64,000 nt of DNA from Bacteroidota bacterium (GTDB lineage: Bacteria > Bacteroidota > Bacteroidia > Chitinophagales > BACL12), in assembly GCA_016706255.1 (NCBI GenBank), contig JADJJZ010000003.1:434001-498000 (forward strand). Direction: 5' to 3'. The translations under genes and the position numbers were made by a program. Shown here in pieces: positions 18,684 to 27,326 of this stretch. The notes beneath the pieces were generated by a model. It saw nothing but the letters and a program-made list of their open reading frames with translations. It did no database searches and was not told the DNA's origin. Position 1 is the first letter of the stretch. Each line of letters begins with the position of its first letter.

Positions 18684-19828
18684 TTAGGTTGTAATTTTTT
18701 AATGGCATTTGCATTTTTAAGAAGCCATTTTGTAATTCTTTCTGCAGCTTTGCCGTCACCATACGGATTTGTTTTTTTCGACATTTTCGAATAAACACTT
18801 TTTGAAGAAAGCAATAAGTTGATTTGTTGCACAATTTTATTGATATCTGTCCCTACCAATTTAACCGTGCCCGATTTTATTGCTTCCGGACGTTCAGTTA
18901 CATCACGCATTACTAAAACAGGTTTACCTAAAGATGGTCCCTCTTCCTGTATGCCTCCTGAATCGGTTAATATAAGATAAGCTTCTTTCATTAAATAAAT
19001 AAAATCAGGGTAGGAGAGTGGGTCAGTTAAAATGATATTTGGTGTGGCACCAAGTTCTGTTTCAATTGGCGTTTTTATATTGGGGTTTAGATGTACAGGA
19101 TATATAATTATTGCATTAGGATTTGTTTTAGCAACTTTTAATAAAGCCTTACAAATATTTGCAAAACCTTTTCCAAAATTTTCTCGGCGATGACCCGTAA
19201 CTAAAATAATTTTTTTACCGGAGCCAACAGCCAGTTTTAATCCTAAATCATTTACCTGATTAGAAAATCCAGTCACCTTTTTAGCAGTGTGCAATAAGCT
19301 GTCAATTACGGTATTTCCCGTTTTTACAATTTTTGTTTTTGCAACGCCCGACTTCACGAGGTTAGTTGTGTTAAGCGTTGTTGGCGCAAAATGAACAGAA
19401 GCAATTTGTGAGGTTAACACCCGATTTGCCTCCTCAGGAAAAGGAAAATTTAAATTCCATGTGCGCATACCTGCTTCAACATGTCCCACTGGAATCCTTC
19501 GATAAAATGCGGCAAGGGCAGCGGCAAAAGAAGTATTGGTATCACCATGCACCAATACAATGTCCGGATTGGCTTGAGTGAAAACAACATCTAAACCGGA
19601 TATGATTTTAGCAGTAATAGCATTTAGTGATTGATCGTGCTGCATGATGTTTAAGTCAAAATCAGGGACTATATCAAAAAAGGATAATACCTGATCCAAC
19701 ATACTGCGATGTTGTGCAGTAACACATACTAAACAATTACTGTTTTTCTGTTTTTTTAGATTTAAAACTACCGGTGCCATTTTAATTGCTTCCGGCCTTG
19801 TTCCAATTATTACTAAAGTAGTTAACAT
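18680..19828 (-). CDS. wecB: UDP-N-acetylglucosamine 2-epimerase, non-hydrolysing
   Basis: This 382-residue protein carries the WecB signatures GTRPEAIKMAPVV, TAQHRSMLDQVL, DIVLVHGDTNTS, GHVEAGMRT, FPFPEEANR, LVTGHRREN and DSGGIQEEGPSLGKPV. It interconverts UDP-GlcNAc and UDP-ManNAc, supplying a ManNAc-type donor for the repeat unit. The motif set is that of the non-hydrolysing enzyme, so it would not by itself give free ManNAc for a sialic-acid synthase. Start and stop overlap the neighbours by 1 base (TAATG) and 4 bases (ATGA). Confidence 0.96.
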   Translation of the reverse strand: MLTTLVIIGTRPEAIKMAPVVLNLKKQKNSNCLVCVTAQHRSMLDQVLSFFDIVPDFDLNIMQHDQSLNAITAKIISGLDVVFTQANPDIVLVHGDTNTSFAAALAAFYRRIPVGHVEAGMRTWNLNFPFPEEANRVLTSQIASVHFAPTTLNTTNLVKSGVAKTKIVKTGNTVIDSLLHTAKKVTGFSNQVNDLGLKLAVGSGKKIILVTGHRRENFGKGFANICKALLKVAKTNPNAIIIYPVHLNPNIKTPIETELGATPNIILTDPLSYPDFIYLMKEAYLILTDSGGIQEEGPSLGKPVLVMRDVTERPEAIKSGTVKLVGTDINKIVQQINLLLSSKSVYSKMSKKTNPYGDGKAAERITKWLLKNANAIKKLQPK

Positions 19829-21111
19829 TATAAGGGTTTTATCGAACCAATTACGATTTTCTTTTTTGTCAGCATTTCCTGATTGGCCTTCAAACGTTTT
19901 TGATCATAATAAGGCGGAATATTAAACAATAACATAAAAATAAACCATGGGTAAAACAAAAACTGACCACCGGTTAAATTACTTTCAAAAAAGGGAATAA
20001 TTGCAAATGGTGTTATTAATAGAAAGTATTTAGAATAGTATTTCGCATAATAATAGAACGGTCGAATGATCATAAAATTTATAAACATTAAAAATAATGC
20101 AATACCACCGCCGAATAATACTTCCAGATAGGAATTATGATAGTCACCTAATCCTTCACCATGAATTATTCTTTCGTAATTAAACATACCCGCTCCGGTT
20201 ACCCATAAATATTTATCTTCATTAAATTCACTAATGGCGAGTTTTGCTGTATTAAACCGGGCTTCCCCAGTTTCTAACTGTGTTTCAGTATCATTTAAAC
20301 GTGTTTGCAACGAAGAGTCCGGTAAGTTATAAAACCATATGATACCTGCAATCGGTAAAATGGCCAGTAATATTTTGAAATCGGTTCGTATTGTTTTTAA
20401 ACGGAGCGCAAAAATTACCATGGCTAAAGCTATTGCCAGCCATGATGCCCGGTTCCCACTTATTAATACAAGATATAATGCTACTACATTGGTAAACAAT
20501 AAAAATATTTTATATGTTTTTCCGGGTTTTGTACTTAGCCATACATCCAGACTGGTTATCATGAATACAGCACATGACCAGCCATATTGATTGGATACTA
20601 AAAACTGACCTTCGGTTGATCCCTGCCCGTAAATGGTAGTTTGTGAAAATCCGGCCCCGCTTAGCAAGAATAAAAAGACCGGCATTGCGTAAATAATATT
20701 GAATGACCTTGCAAACGCCTTCAGCAAGGCAAATGCATTGTATTTATTTGTTAAATTATGAATGGATACATACAAATATAAAAAAGGTAATAAAAAAGTC
20801 ATCGAACGCGAAATGGCAAAATAAACGTTCTCAGCAAAAAAAGTCATGAGTAATACCCAAAATGAAAATACCATCATATAAAGAAACGTTGGGCTGGGAA
20901 TTGGATTTTTACCCAATTTGGCATTTCTGAATAAAGAAAAAATAGAAAGCACTAAAACAAAACTTTTTACAATTTTCATTATACCTACCGATTGCAATTC
21001 TGTATAAACGGCTAAGGCATAACCGAAAATCACCAGAAAAGCATTAATATTCAGTAATATGAAATCCATATCTCTGAATATTTTTTTATTTTCGGATAAT
21101 TGCTTACTCAA
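19828..21111 (-). CDS. Wzy/O-antigen-ligase-like multi-spanning polymerase
   Basis: The protein has roughly ten hydrophobic helices over 427 residues and a large loop before the last ones (about 270-330) with GAGMFNYERIIHGEGLGDYHNSYLEVLFGGG split over a loop-helix boundary. The HNSYLE pattern after a Gly-rich loop is characteristic of O-antigen ligase/Wzy-type proteins. In a cluster with a Wzx-type flippase and Wzc-like protein it is the best candidate polymerase, although a ligase role cannot be excluded. The start is uncertain: TTG 21111 overlaps the upstream gene by 8 bases, ATG 21069 lies 34 bases after its stop. Confidence 0.82.
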   Translation of the reverse strand: MSKQLSENKKIFRDMDFILLNINAFLVIFGYALAVYTELQSVGIMKIVKSFVLVLSIFSLFRNAKLGKNPIPSPTFLYMMVFSFWVLLMTFFAENVYFAISRSMTFLLPFLYLYVSIHNLTNKYNAFALLKAFARSFNIIYAMPVFLFLLSGAGFSQTTIYGQGSTEGQFLVSNQYGWSCAVFMITSLDVWLSTKPGKTYKIFLLFTNVVALYLVLISGNRASWLAIALAMVIFALRLKTIRTDFKILLAILPIAGIIWFYNLPDSSLQTRLNDTETQLETGEARFNTAKLAISEFNEDKYLWVTGAGMFNYERIIHGEGLGDYHNSYLEVLFGGGIALFLMFINFMIIRPFYYYAKYYSKYFLLITPFAIIPFFESNLTGGQFLFYPWFIFMLLFNIPPYYDQKRLKANQEMLTKKKIVIGSIKPL

Positions 21112-22207
21112 ACCTTATGATTTTGGTTACAAAATTGCTAAATAACGCCTGCAGGTTAAATTGTTTAACATATGTAAGGGCAGCTAAACGTTTTTCGGCT
21201 GCTAAATTAGTAAAAGTAAGGGCTTCATGAATTGCCCCTGCTAAGTCTGTAATATTTCCCGGCTCCACCATCCATCCATTTTTACCATTGTCCATAACTT
21301 CAGGAATGCCACCGGTGTTAGAAGTAACAATTGAACAACCTAAAGCCATGGCTTCTAAATTTGCTACACCCAAAGCTTCTTTAAAAGAAGGGACACAGAA
21401 AATATCTGCCGATTTCATCAGCTCATATATTTTTTCCTGCGGCACAATGCCTTCAAACTGCAAATGCACATCACTGCCCTTCAATTTTTCTAAAAGTTGA
21501 TCGGCTACATAGTGCGGTGTGCCTGCAACTATGAAAGTCAACGGGCGATTCAAATTTTTAAGTGCTTCAGCAAGTATAAACAACCCACCCCGTTGATAGT
21601 CATTTTTTACAAATAAAATTACAGGTTCGGTGTTGTTTCTTGGTGATAAAAATGGCGCTATTTCAATTGCTTTGTATAAATAATTTATTTTTCGTGGTGC
21701 AATAGCATATTTGACTTTTAAATAATTATAGAGATAGTTTGAGTTTGCTACTATTTTTCTACAGGTTTTTGAGGCAAGCCATTCAGTAATAAAAAACACA
21801 TGCGCTTTATTCCACTTAAATTTTAAAAAACCGGCCTTAAAATTGGCAGATGCATTATTATCGTCATTTATAAAGCCAATCGTGTTTTTGAACCATATGC
21901 CACTCCATAAACCAATAATGGCATTGTTGTAAATAAGAATATCAAACGGGTAACCATTTTTCCGAATATGCATTGCTGTGGAGTGATATTGAAACATCCG
22001 TAAAAACATACCGGCAGGTTTTAATACTGAGGGGATATTTAAATTTTGTTTGTAAACTTTTCCTGCAATAGGTTTTTGTACATCTTCAGTTAATACCCGA
22101 ACTTCGTAATCAGGATATACATCCTGTAATCGCAATAACAAATGAGCAAATTTTGCCGGGCCATTCGATACCACCTCAAAAGCATTTGTGCAAAATAATA
22201 TTTTCAT
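21104..22207 (-). CDS. Glycosyltransferase family 4
   Basis: This is a 367-residue GT-B protein. The C-terminal half carries the retaining-GT4 pattern VPSFKEALGVANLEAMA (E-x7-E) followed by GGIPEVMDNGKNGWMVEPG. The N-terminal half begins MKILFCTNAFEVVSNGPAKFAHLLL with the Gly-Pro-rich acceptor loop. It transfers a sugar from a nucleotide donor at the cytoplasmic membrane face; donor and acceptor are not predictable. It overlaps the upstream glycosyltransferase by ATGA and the downstream polymerase start. Confidence 0.92.
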   Translation of the reverse strand: MKILFCTNAFEVVSNGPAKFAHLLLRLQDVYPDYEVRVLTEDVQKPIAGKVYKQNLNIPSVLKPAGMFLRMFQYHSTAMHIRKNGYPFDILIYNNAIIGLWSGIWFKNTIGFINDDNNASANFKAGFLKFKWNKAHVFFITEWLASKTCRKIVANSNYLYNYLKVKYAIAPRKINYLYKAIEIAPFLSPRNNTEPVILFVKNDYQRGGLFILAEALKNLNRPLTFIVAGTPHYVADQLLEKLKGSDVHLQFEGIVPQEKIYELMKSADIFCVPSFKEALGVANLEAMALGCSIVTSNTGGIPEVMDNGKNGWMVEPGNITDLAGAIHEALTFTNLAAEKRLAALTYVKQFNLQALFSNFVTKIIRFE

Positions 22208-23256
22208 TTTGCGTGCGCGGTTATTAAAATGTCCTCGATTTTTTCCCAGGTATATGTTTCAATCAAATCTGGAGAAAATGAAAATGTATTCTTTTTAGCA
22301 CTAAGTTCGGCAAGTAATTCGATGGGATTGAATGTATTGTAATTATCGATAACTACACCGATTTTATTTTCTTTTACAAAAGTTGATATTTTTATTTCTG
22401 CATTTGCAATTACCGGTGTGTGTGTTTGAATGGCATCATATATTTTGTTTGGACTTGCATTAATATTGTTCTCGTTGTTGGAGGCGTAAACACATAAAAT
22501 GTAATCAGCCTCAGTTGCTGCAATACTTAAAGCCTGTTCTTGAGTCATAATTCCTCTGTAATCTACCTGAGGATGTTTAATTAATTCCCTTGATTGTTCA
22601 TCGGCAAACCAGCCTGCCATAATAATTTTAACATTATTATCAACGGCTAATAACTGGTTTACTAAATCTGTTCCCCTGTTTTTACCCAACCATCCATTGT
22701 AAAGCAGTGTGAGTGAAGATGATGCGGAGTTAACCCTGATTGGACCGGTGTAATGATATGGGAAATTTTCAAGGACCCGTATTTTATCTTGGGTAAAATC
22801 GGGCATCAACGTTTTTCGGTTATTGTCTGTAACTAGAATTACATCTACCGGCGCATATATTATTTTTTTTATCAGTAACCATTTATTCCTGCTTTTATTT
22901 TTCATGAGGAATATTGAGTCGAAAATATCCAACACAACATGTTTTCCAAACATGAAGGGATAAAAAAAGATCATCAATTGTTCATTGATAACATGTATGC
23001 TGTCATAACCCTTAAAAGCTAATTTAGTTACCAGCCATAACTGCTTTAAAATTGTAAGTGGCCTGTTTCGCTTACCGGATATAAGATAAAAATATTTACA
23101 GTAATTCCGGGCATAACTTTCCTTATTGGATAATCCAACTCCTATAAAAGTTACCTCATATTGCTGCGACAAGGTTTTAAGTTCCTTGTTGATACGCATA
23201 TCAGAACCATCATTGGAGCTGATAAATAATACGCGGCGTTTAGCTGATTTATTCAA
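22204..23256 (-). CDS. GT-B fold glycosyltransferase
   Basis: The 350-residue protein begins KRRVLFISSNDGSDMRINKE and shows alternating beta-alpha units of a GT-B fold: DSIHVINEQLMIFFYPF, VVLDIFDSIFLM, LLYNGWLGKNRGTDL and NNINASPNKIYDAIQTHTPVI, the last being the donor-binding C-terminal region. The match to GT4-type transferases is moderate; the classical E-x7-E is not obvious. It forms an ATGA overlap with the next glycosyltransferase and follows the membrane protein by 2 bases. Confidence 0.8.
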   Translation of the reverse strand: MNKSAKRRVLFISSNDGSDMRINKELKTLSQQYEVTFIGVGLSNKESYARNYCKYFYLISGKRNRPLTILKQLWLVTKLAFKGYDSIHVINEQLMIFFYPFMFGKHVVLDIFDSIFLMKNKSRNKWLLIKKIIYAPVDVILVTDNNRKTLMPDFTQDKIRVLENFPYHYTGPIRVNSASSSLTLLYNGWLGKNRGTDLVNQLLAVDNNVKIIMAGWFADEQSRELIKHPQVDYRGIMTQEQALSIAATEADYILCVYASNNENNINASPNKIYDAIQTHTPVIANAEIKISTFVKENKIGVVIDNYNTFNPIELLAELSAKKNTFSFSPDLIETYTWEKIEDILITAHAK

Positions 23257-23258
23257 TG

Positions 23259-24497
23259 TTAATTAACCTGCTTTACCTGAGTTTTCGGAGCAAACAATTT
23301 ATAATGGATAAGAATATTATACAAACCTGCTACTAATAATACATAAGCGCCAAATAAATAGGCCTGTATTGGTGGGTAGTATAAACAAAACGAGCCCGCA
23401 TACAAAGCAATACTTATTAATATGAGATATTGTTTTGAGGTTATTAATAAAATAAAGAAAATAAAACCTGTAAAAGCCAGTAGCATATTTAACCACACAA
23501 TATTTAAAGTAACATACCCCGGCGAAAAACTTTGGAAGCTGTTGAGTATGGCATTTCTAATAAAAAGCCATGGGTTTTCATTGGCAATTTCAACTACGGC
23601 ATCCTTCGTGATTGTTTGATAGGCATTAATAACTTCAGGGTCATAATAATTATACCCAATGCGCGCCTCTAATTCTACTCCTGTTACTTTTTCATAAAGG
23701 GCATAACCTTCTTCATCAGAAAGTGTTTTTACGTGTTGGTTCGGGTAAGCAGCAATGCCAACATAAATGGTATGCCAGATGTTCTTTTCTGTTGGTTTGT
23801 TAATGGTGATAAAACCTATTGCAAATAAAGTAGTAAGGGCAACAGCATGTTTAATAGGAATATATTTAAATAACAAACCCAAAGTCAGCAAGCTGATGAA
23901 TAGAATGGTAATTCTGGAAAGCGTAGCAAAAATTAATATTATCCCTAGAAGGTATACGAGTTTTACATTTTTAACGGACGCATTCAGCAGGTAAACTATT
24001 AAAAAACCGGGTATGCATTGCCAGAAATAGTAGTAATCTAATACAACGAACTTAATAATTATTGGATTAATAACATATAATAAAATAAATAGTATCCGAA
24101 ATTGTTTTGTCTTTATCGTGTTCAATAATAAAAAACATAATAGTAAATGTGTGATAACTTGTAATAATATCAGTGCATTAATATCTCCGGCAAATGGAAA
24201 AACAAAAGTTGCAAACCGAATAATATAAGCAAACCCTACAGGGTTGTGATTGTAATGTTCAAGATTTGAAGATTTATTGAAATGATATTTATATTGATCG
24301 AAGATTGGAAGCGTTTTAAATTTAATGACTTCTTCTTCATCAATCATAAAATCACCACCGGCACGCAAATTGGCTGCAGCTGAAAAATAAGGGCCGGTCC
24401 AGTTGTTGTTTTCTAACGTGGATGCAGTATACCTTACAATAAAGTATCCCTCAATTGCTACCAATAATATTAATAAACAATAATGCCAGATTCTCAT
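23259..24497 (-). CDS. Multi-spanning membrane protein, GT-C-like, function unknown
   Basis: This 412-residue protein has about ten hydrophobic helices, starting with LLILLVAIEGYFIV. A first extracytoplasmic loop of about 70 residues holds several acidic residues (DEEEVIKF) and a HYNHNPVGFAYIIRF motif. That arrangement (TM1, long acidic loop, Y-x-P-x-G) resembles GT-C-fold transferases that use polyprenyl-phosphate sugars, but no diagnostic motif was recognised. A role in decorating the glycan at the periplasmic face is a guess. It overlaps the SDR gene by ATGA, so it belongs to the operon. Confidence 0.65.
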   Translation of the reverse strand: MRIWHYCLLILLVAIEGYFIVRYTASTLENNNWTGPYFSAAANLRAGGDFMIDEEEVIKFKTLPIFDQYKYHFNKSSNLEHYNHNPVGFAYIIRFATFVFPFAGDINALILLQVITHLLLCFLLLNTIKTKQFRILFILLYVINPIIIKFVVLDYYYFWQCIPGFLIVYLLNASVKNVKLVYLLGIILIFATLSRITILFISLLTLGLLFKYIPIKHAVALTTLFAIGFITINKPTEKNIWHTIYVGIAAYPNQHVKTLSDEEGYALYEKVTGVELEARIGYNYYDPEVINAYQTITKDAVVEIANENPWLFIRNAILNSFQSFSPGYVTLNIVWLNMLLAFTGFIFFILLITSKQYLILISIALYAGSFCLYYPPIQAYLFGAYVLLVAGLYNILIHYKLFAPKTQVKQVN

Positions 24498-25426
24498 TTC
24501 AACAAACTTTCATAGTCTAATAATTCCCTTAATCCAATTTCTATATCATACATGCACTTGAACCCTCCGGTTGCAGCCAGTTTATTTGTGGCGCCTTTTT
24601 GAAATAATTTGTCCTGAGCTCTATATTTAAGCGGATTTGTATTAATGATTATGTTTCGGTTAGTGATTGTTCCAATGAATTCTATTATATCTTTCATAGC
24701 ATAATCAACGCCGGAACATAAATTAATTGTTTCTATAGTATTGCCCTTGGTTCTATTGCTTATTGCAATAATTCCTGCAGCAGCATCTTTTACATAAATA
24801 AAATCGCGACGTGGTTCAATATTACCTAAGTCTAAAATATCGCCCTGTTTTAGCTGATTTATTATTTCCGGAATAATATGTGGATTAGTCTCCCTGGGTC
24901 CATAAACATTAAACAAACGAATCACATGATAGCGGGTAACAGGATTGCGTATCGCATATAATTTGCATAAATTTTCAACTGCCAGTTTCGAGTGGCTGTA
25001 AGCATCAAATATTTTTATTTCAGATGTATCTTCTTCTAACCCTAAATCACTATCCGCATAAATTGAACCACTAGATAAAACAGTGCAATTTGAGATGTTA
25101 TTAATGCTGCAACTTTCTAAAACATGTATCGTACCTGTTACATTTACCGACTGTGTCTTTAATGGAAATTGATTGCATTGCGGTATAAAATGCATAGCAG
25201 CCAAATGTATAACAGAATCCGGCATTTCTTTACTGATGCAGTTCTGCACTTCGTCAAAAACTGTAATATCTGATTTGTATAATTTAATTTTATCAAGGAT
25301 GTCCCCAATGTCAGGAGCCATTCCTGTGCAATTGTCTAACACTACAACTTCATTATCCGCAGCTAGTAATTGTCTGACAAGTTCATTGCCCACAAAACCT
25401 AATCCACCTGTTACAAGGTATTTCAT
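24494..25426 (-). CDS. NAD-dependent epimerase/dehydratase (extended SDR)
   Basis: This 310-residue extended SDR has the nucleotide-binding motif GGLGFVG at residues about 7-13, the active-site pattern SGSIYAD with YSHSKLAVE (Y-x3-K), and LFNVYGPRE, typical of UDP-sugar epimerases and dehydratases such as GalE-like or dTDP-glucose dehydratase-like enzymes. The substrate cannot be read from sequence. It would supply a modified nucleotide sugar. It is coupled by ATGA overlaps to genes on both sides. Confidence 0.9.
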   Translation of the reverse strand: MKYLVTGGLGFVGNELVRQLLAADNEVVVLDNCTGMAPDIGDILDKIKLYKSDITVFDEVQNCISKEMPDSVIHLAAMHFIPQCNQFPLKTQSVNVTGTIHVLESCSINNISNCTVLSSGSIYADSDLGLEEDTSEIKIFDAYSHSKLAVENLCKLYAIRNPVTRYHVIRLFNVYGPRETNPHIIPEIINQLKQGDILDLGNIEPRRDFIYVKDAAAGIIAISNRTKGNTIETINLCSGVDYAMKDIIEFIGTITNRNIIINTNPLKYRAQDKLFQKGATNKLAATGGFKCMYDIEIGLRELLDYESLLK

Positions 25427-26487
25427 AAAATAAGATGTTGATAATACTGTAATAATAATTTCCCTACAGTTTCAGGACTGTTATCTTTCACTGTTGAATC
25501 AACAGTCAGGTTATTGTGTTTATGTAGAAGTGCATTTTGCATACTATTTAATAAACTCGATATATTTCCCGATTCAAATGGGTAATAGGGCAAATTTTCA
25601 CAACTTTCAGCAATTACAGGATGATTATTTGCAATCACAGGAATATTAAAATCTTTAGCCATAACCAGTGAACCCGGATTAAGGGGAACATCTAAATAAT
25701 TCAATATTAAACAATCTGCAGCATTCATAAACTGTTGTATCTCATTATTGGGAATAAAACTATTGTTTAATATTATACTACCATCTAATAATTCACCTGC
25801 CTCTAATTGTAATTTATTGAAATAGTCAGACGATATACTTTTACCGGCAATAATTAATTTGCAGTTTTGATTTTGTAATAATTTGAAGGCTGCGATAGCT
25901 TGCTCTATTCCTTTATACGGTTGTAAGCGACCTAAAACCAAAAAAACAAATGAACCGGATACGCCCATCTTTTCTTTTGCTTCCAATTTGGTAATTTGAT
26001 TCGGGTATATTGATTTGTAACTGATATGAGGAATTATGACAGTTTTTTTGTTTTGAATTTGATAATAACTTTCAAATATTTCTTTTGCTGCATCACTCAT
26101 AAACACAATGCCACGGCAGCGTTTTAGTATCTTCCCAATCCATTTTAATTCTGTTGCTTGCGACATGCCAATAGGATTGTGGGCACTTATATTTTCAGCA
26201 GAATATACAGTAGGATACTTTTTAAGTATGTTTAATGTTAGCAATAAACTGATTTGTTTTACAACCCTTGTAAAAATATTTTTCCCCATATATAAATCAT
26301 GAGGCCAAAATACATGAATGATGTCCGGTTGTGCAGGTTTAAGTGTAAGTAACGGAAAAAATTTTATACCAGGAACTTTTATTACTTCCACGCCATTATT
26401 TTCTAAACCCTGTATAATTAGATTCTGATATGGGTTTGCCTGGGTAAGGCCATAAGGGAAAAAAGCAACTTTTATTTTAGCTTGCAT
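25423..26487 (-). CDS. Glycosyltransferase (GT4-like)
   Basis: This is a 354-residue GT-B protein. The N-terminal half is IKVAFFPYGLTQANPYQNLI with DIIHVFWPHDLYMG; the C-terminal half has FVFLVLGRLQPYKGIEQAI, IIAGKSIS and FMNAADCLILNYLDVPLNPGS. The GRLQPYKG segment is the conserved phosphate-contact region of GT4 enzymes. Donor and acceptor are unknown. Its ATG abuts the acyltransferase stop with no gap, and its end overlaps the SDR gene by ATGA. Confidence 0.88.
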   Translation of the reverse strand: MQAKIKVAFFPYGLTQANPYQNLIIQGLENNGVEVIKVPGIKFFPLLTLKPAQPDIIHVFWPHDLYMGKNIFTRVVKQISLLLTLNILKKYPTVYSAENISAHNPIGMSQATELKWIGKILKRCRGIVFMSDAAKEIFESYYQIQNKKTVIIPHISYKSIYPNQITKLEAKEKMGVSGSFVFLVLGRLQPYKGIEQAIAAFKLLQNQNCKLIIAGKSISSDYFNKLQLEAGELLDGSIILNNSFIPNNEIQQFMNAADCLILNYLDVPLNPGSLVMAKDFNIPVIANNHPVIAESCENLPYYPFESGNISSLLNSMQNALLHKHNNLTVDSTVKDNSPETVGKLLLQYYQHLIL

Positions 26488-27030
26488 TTATTGAAATAAA
26501 GGCCTGTGCTTTTTAGTATATAATAATTTACTTTCCCTAACCCCTATTGGTTTAGCCGGCATGCCGCCAACTATTACCATCGGCTCAATCGATTTAGTTA
26601 CTACAGCACCTGCGGCAACTACAGCGCCTCTGCTTATTTTAATTCCGGGCAATATGGTAACTCTGGTACTAATCCAAACAAAATCCTCAATTATAACCTC
26701 GCCACCGCTGTCTTTATGATAATCATCATGAACATCATGTTCCAATGTCCAGATATTTGTTTCCTGCGCTATATCAACGTTATTGCCAATAGTTAATTTG
26801 GCATTTCTGCCATCTAATAGCACACGTTGATTGAATACATTATTATCGCCAATAAAAATATTACGCGGATTTCTAAATGTGACACCCATTAAAAAGGAAT
26901 TGTTTTTACCAATACTGCCAAATAGTGGTTTGAAAAACAACAACCTGATATGGTGCGAAGGTATGTTTGTTATGCACCTGTTAATTATATACAGGTAAAA
27001 TGAATAAATGAAATAATTTATCTTTTTCAT
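26488..27030 (-). CDS. Left-handed beta-helix acyltransferase (WcaF/LbetaH type)
   Basis: This 180-residue hexapeptide-repeat protein has repeats visible as ITFRNPRNIFIGDNNVFNQR-like turns, then LTIGNNVDIAQETNIWTLEH with the catalytic-type His, DFVWISTRVTILPGIKI and GAVVAAGAVVTKSIEPM. Members acetylate sugars using acetyl-CoA; the closest pattern is the colanic-acid WcaF/maltose acetyltransferase group, not the PglD/NeuD group. It likely O-acetylates a sugar of the repeat unit. Its start overlaps the end of the frameshifted upstream gene by ATGA. Confidence 0.9.
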   Translation of the reverse strand: MKKINYFIYSFYLYIINRCITNIPSHHIRLLFFKPLFGSIGKNNSFLMGVTFRNPRNIFIGDNNVFNQRVLLDGRNAKLTIGNNVDIAQETNIWTLEHDVHDDYHKDSGGEVIIEDFVWISTRVTILPGIKISRGAVVAAGAVVTKSIEPMVIVGGMPAKPIGVRESKLLYTKKHRPLFQ

Positions 27031-27326
27031 ACCTGCATAGTTAAAACCGCTGCTAATGCGTCAAACGATTGAACTGTAAATCGTGCAGCGGTTTTTTTAT
27101 TGAAATCTAAATATTTGTCAGATTGAATATCCTTCAATGTTGCGATTAACTGGGATTCTGATGTTATCACATTCAATGGGTTATCAGTTATCAAATACTT
27201 TTCATTTTGATACTGATGAATAAAATGATATAAACTAATTGCCGCATTGTTATAAGTTGTGATATCCAATATAAAAGAGGGTGTATTTGTAAAGCATGCT
27301 TCTAATCCCAGCGTTGTGCCAAGATG
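27027..27326 (-). pseudogene. C-terminal part of a frameshifted GT-B-like glycan biosynthesis gene
   Basis: Reading the minus strand one base back at the T-run (27327-27332) continues the upstream protein as FFHLGTTLGLEACF-TNTPSF, then the stretch beginning ILDITTYNNAAISLYHF and ending at the TGA overlapping the acyltransferase ATG. HLGTTLGLEA is a plausible UDP/CDP-binding segment of GT-B or CDP-glycerol-transferase-like proteins, which indicates the two pieces are one gene. An ATG at 27269 could start an 80-residue peptide on its own, but that fragment would have no domain. See the N-terminal part at 27302-28297. Confidence 0.75.

Noticed and set aside
18680..19828. Hydrolysing epimerase (NeuC) feeding the NeuB-like synthase
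   Set aside because: The motif set and length are those of non-hydrolysing WecB.
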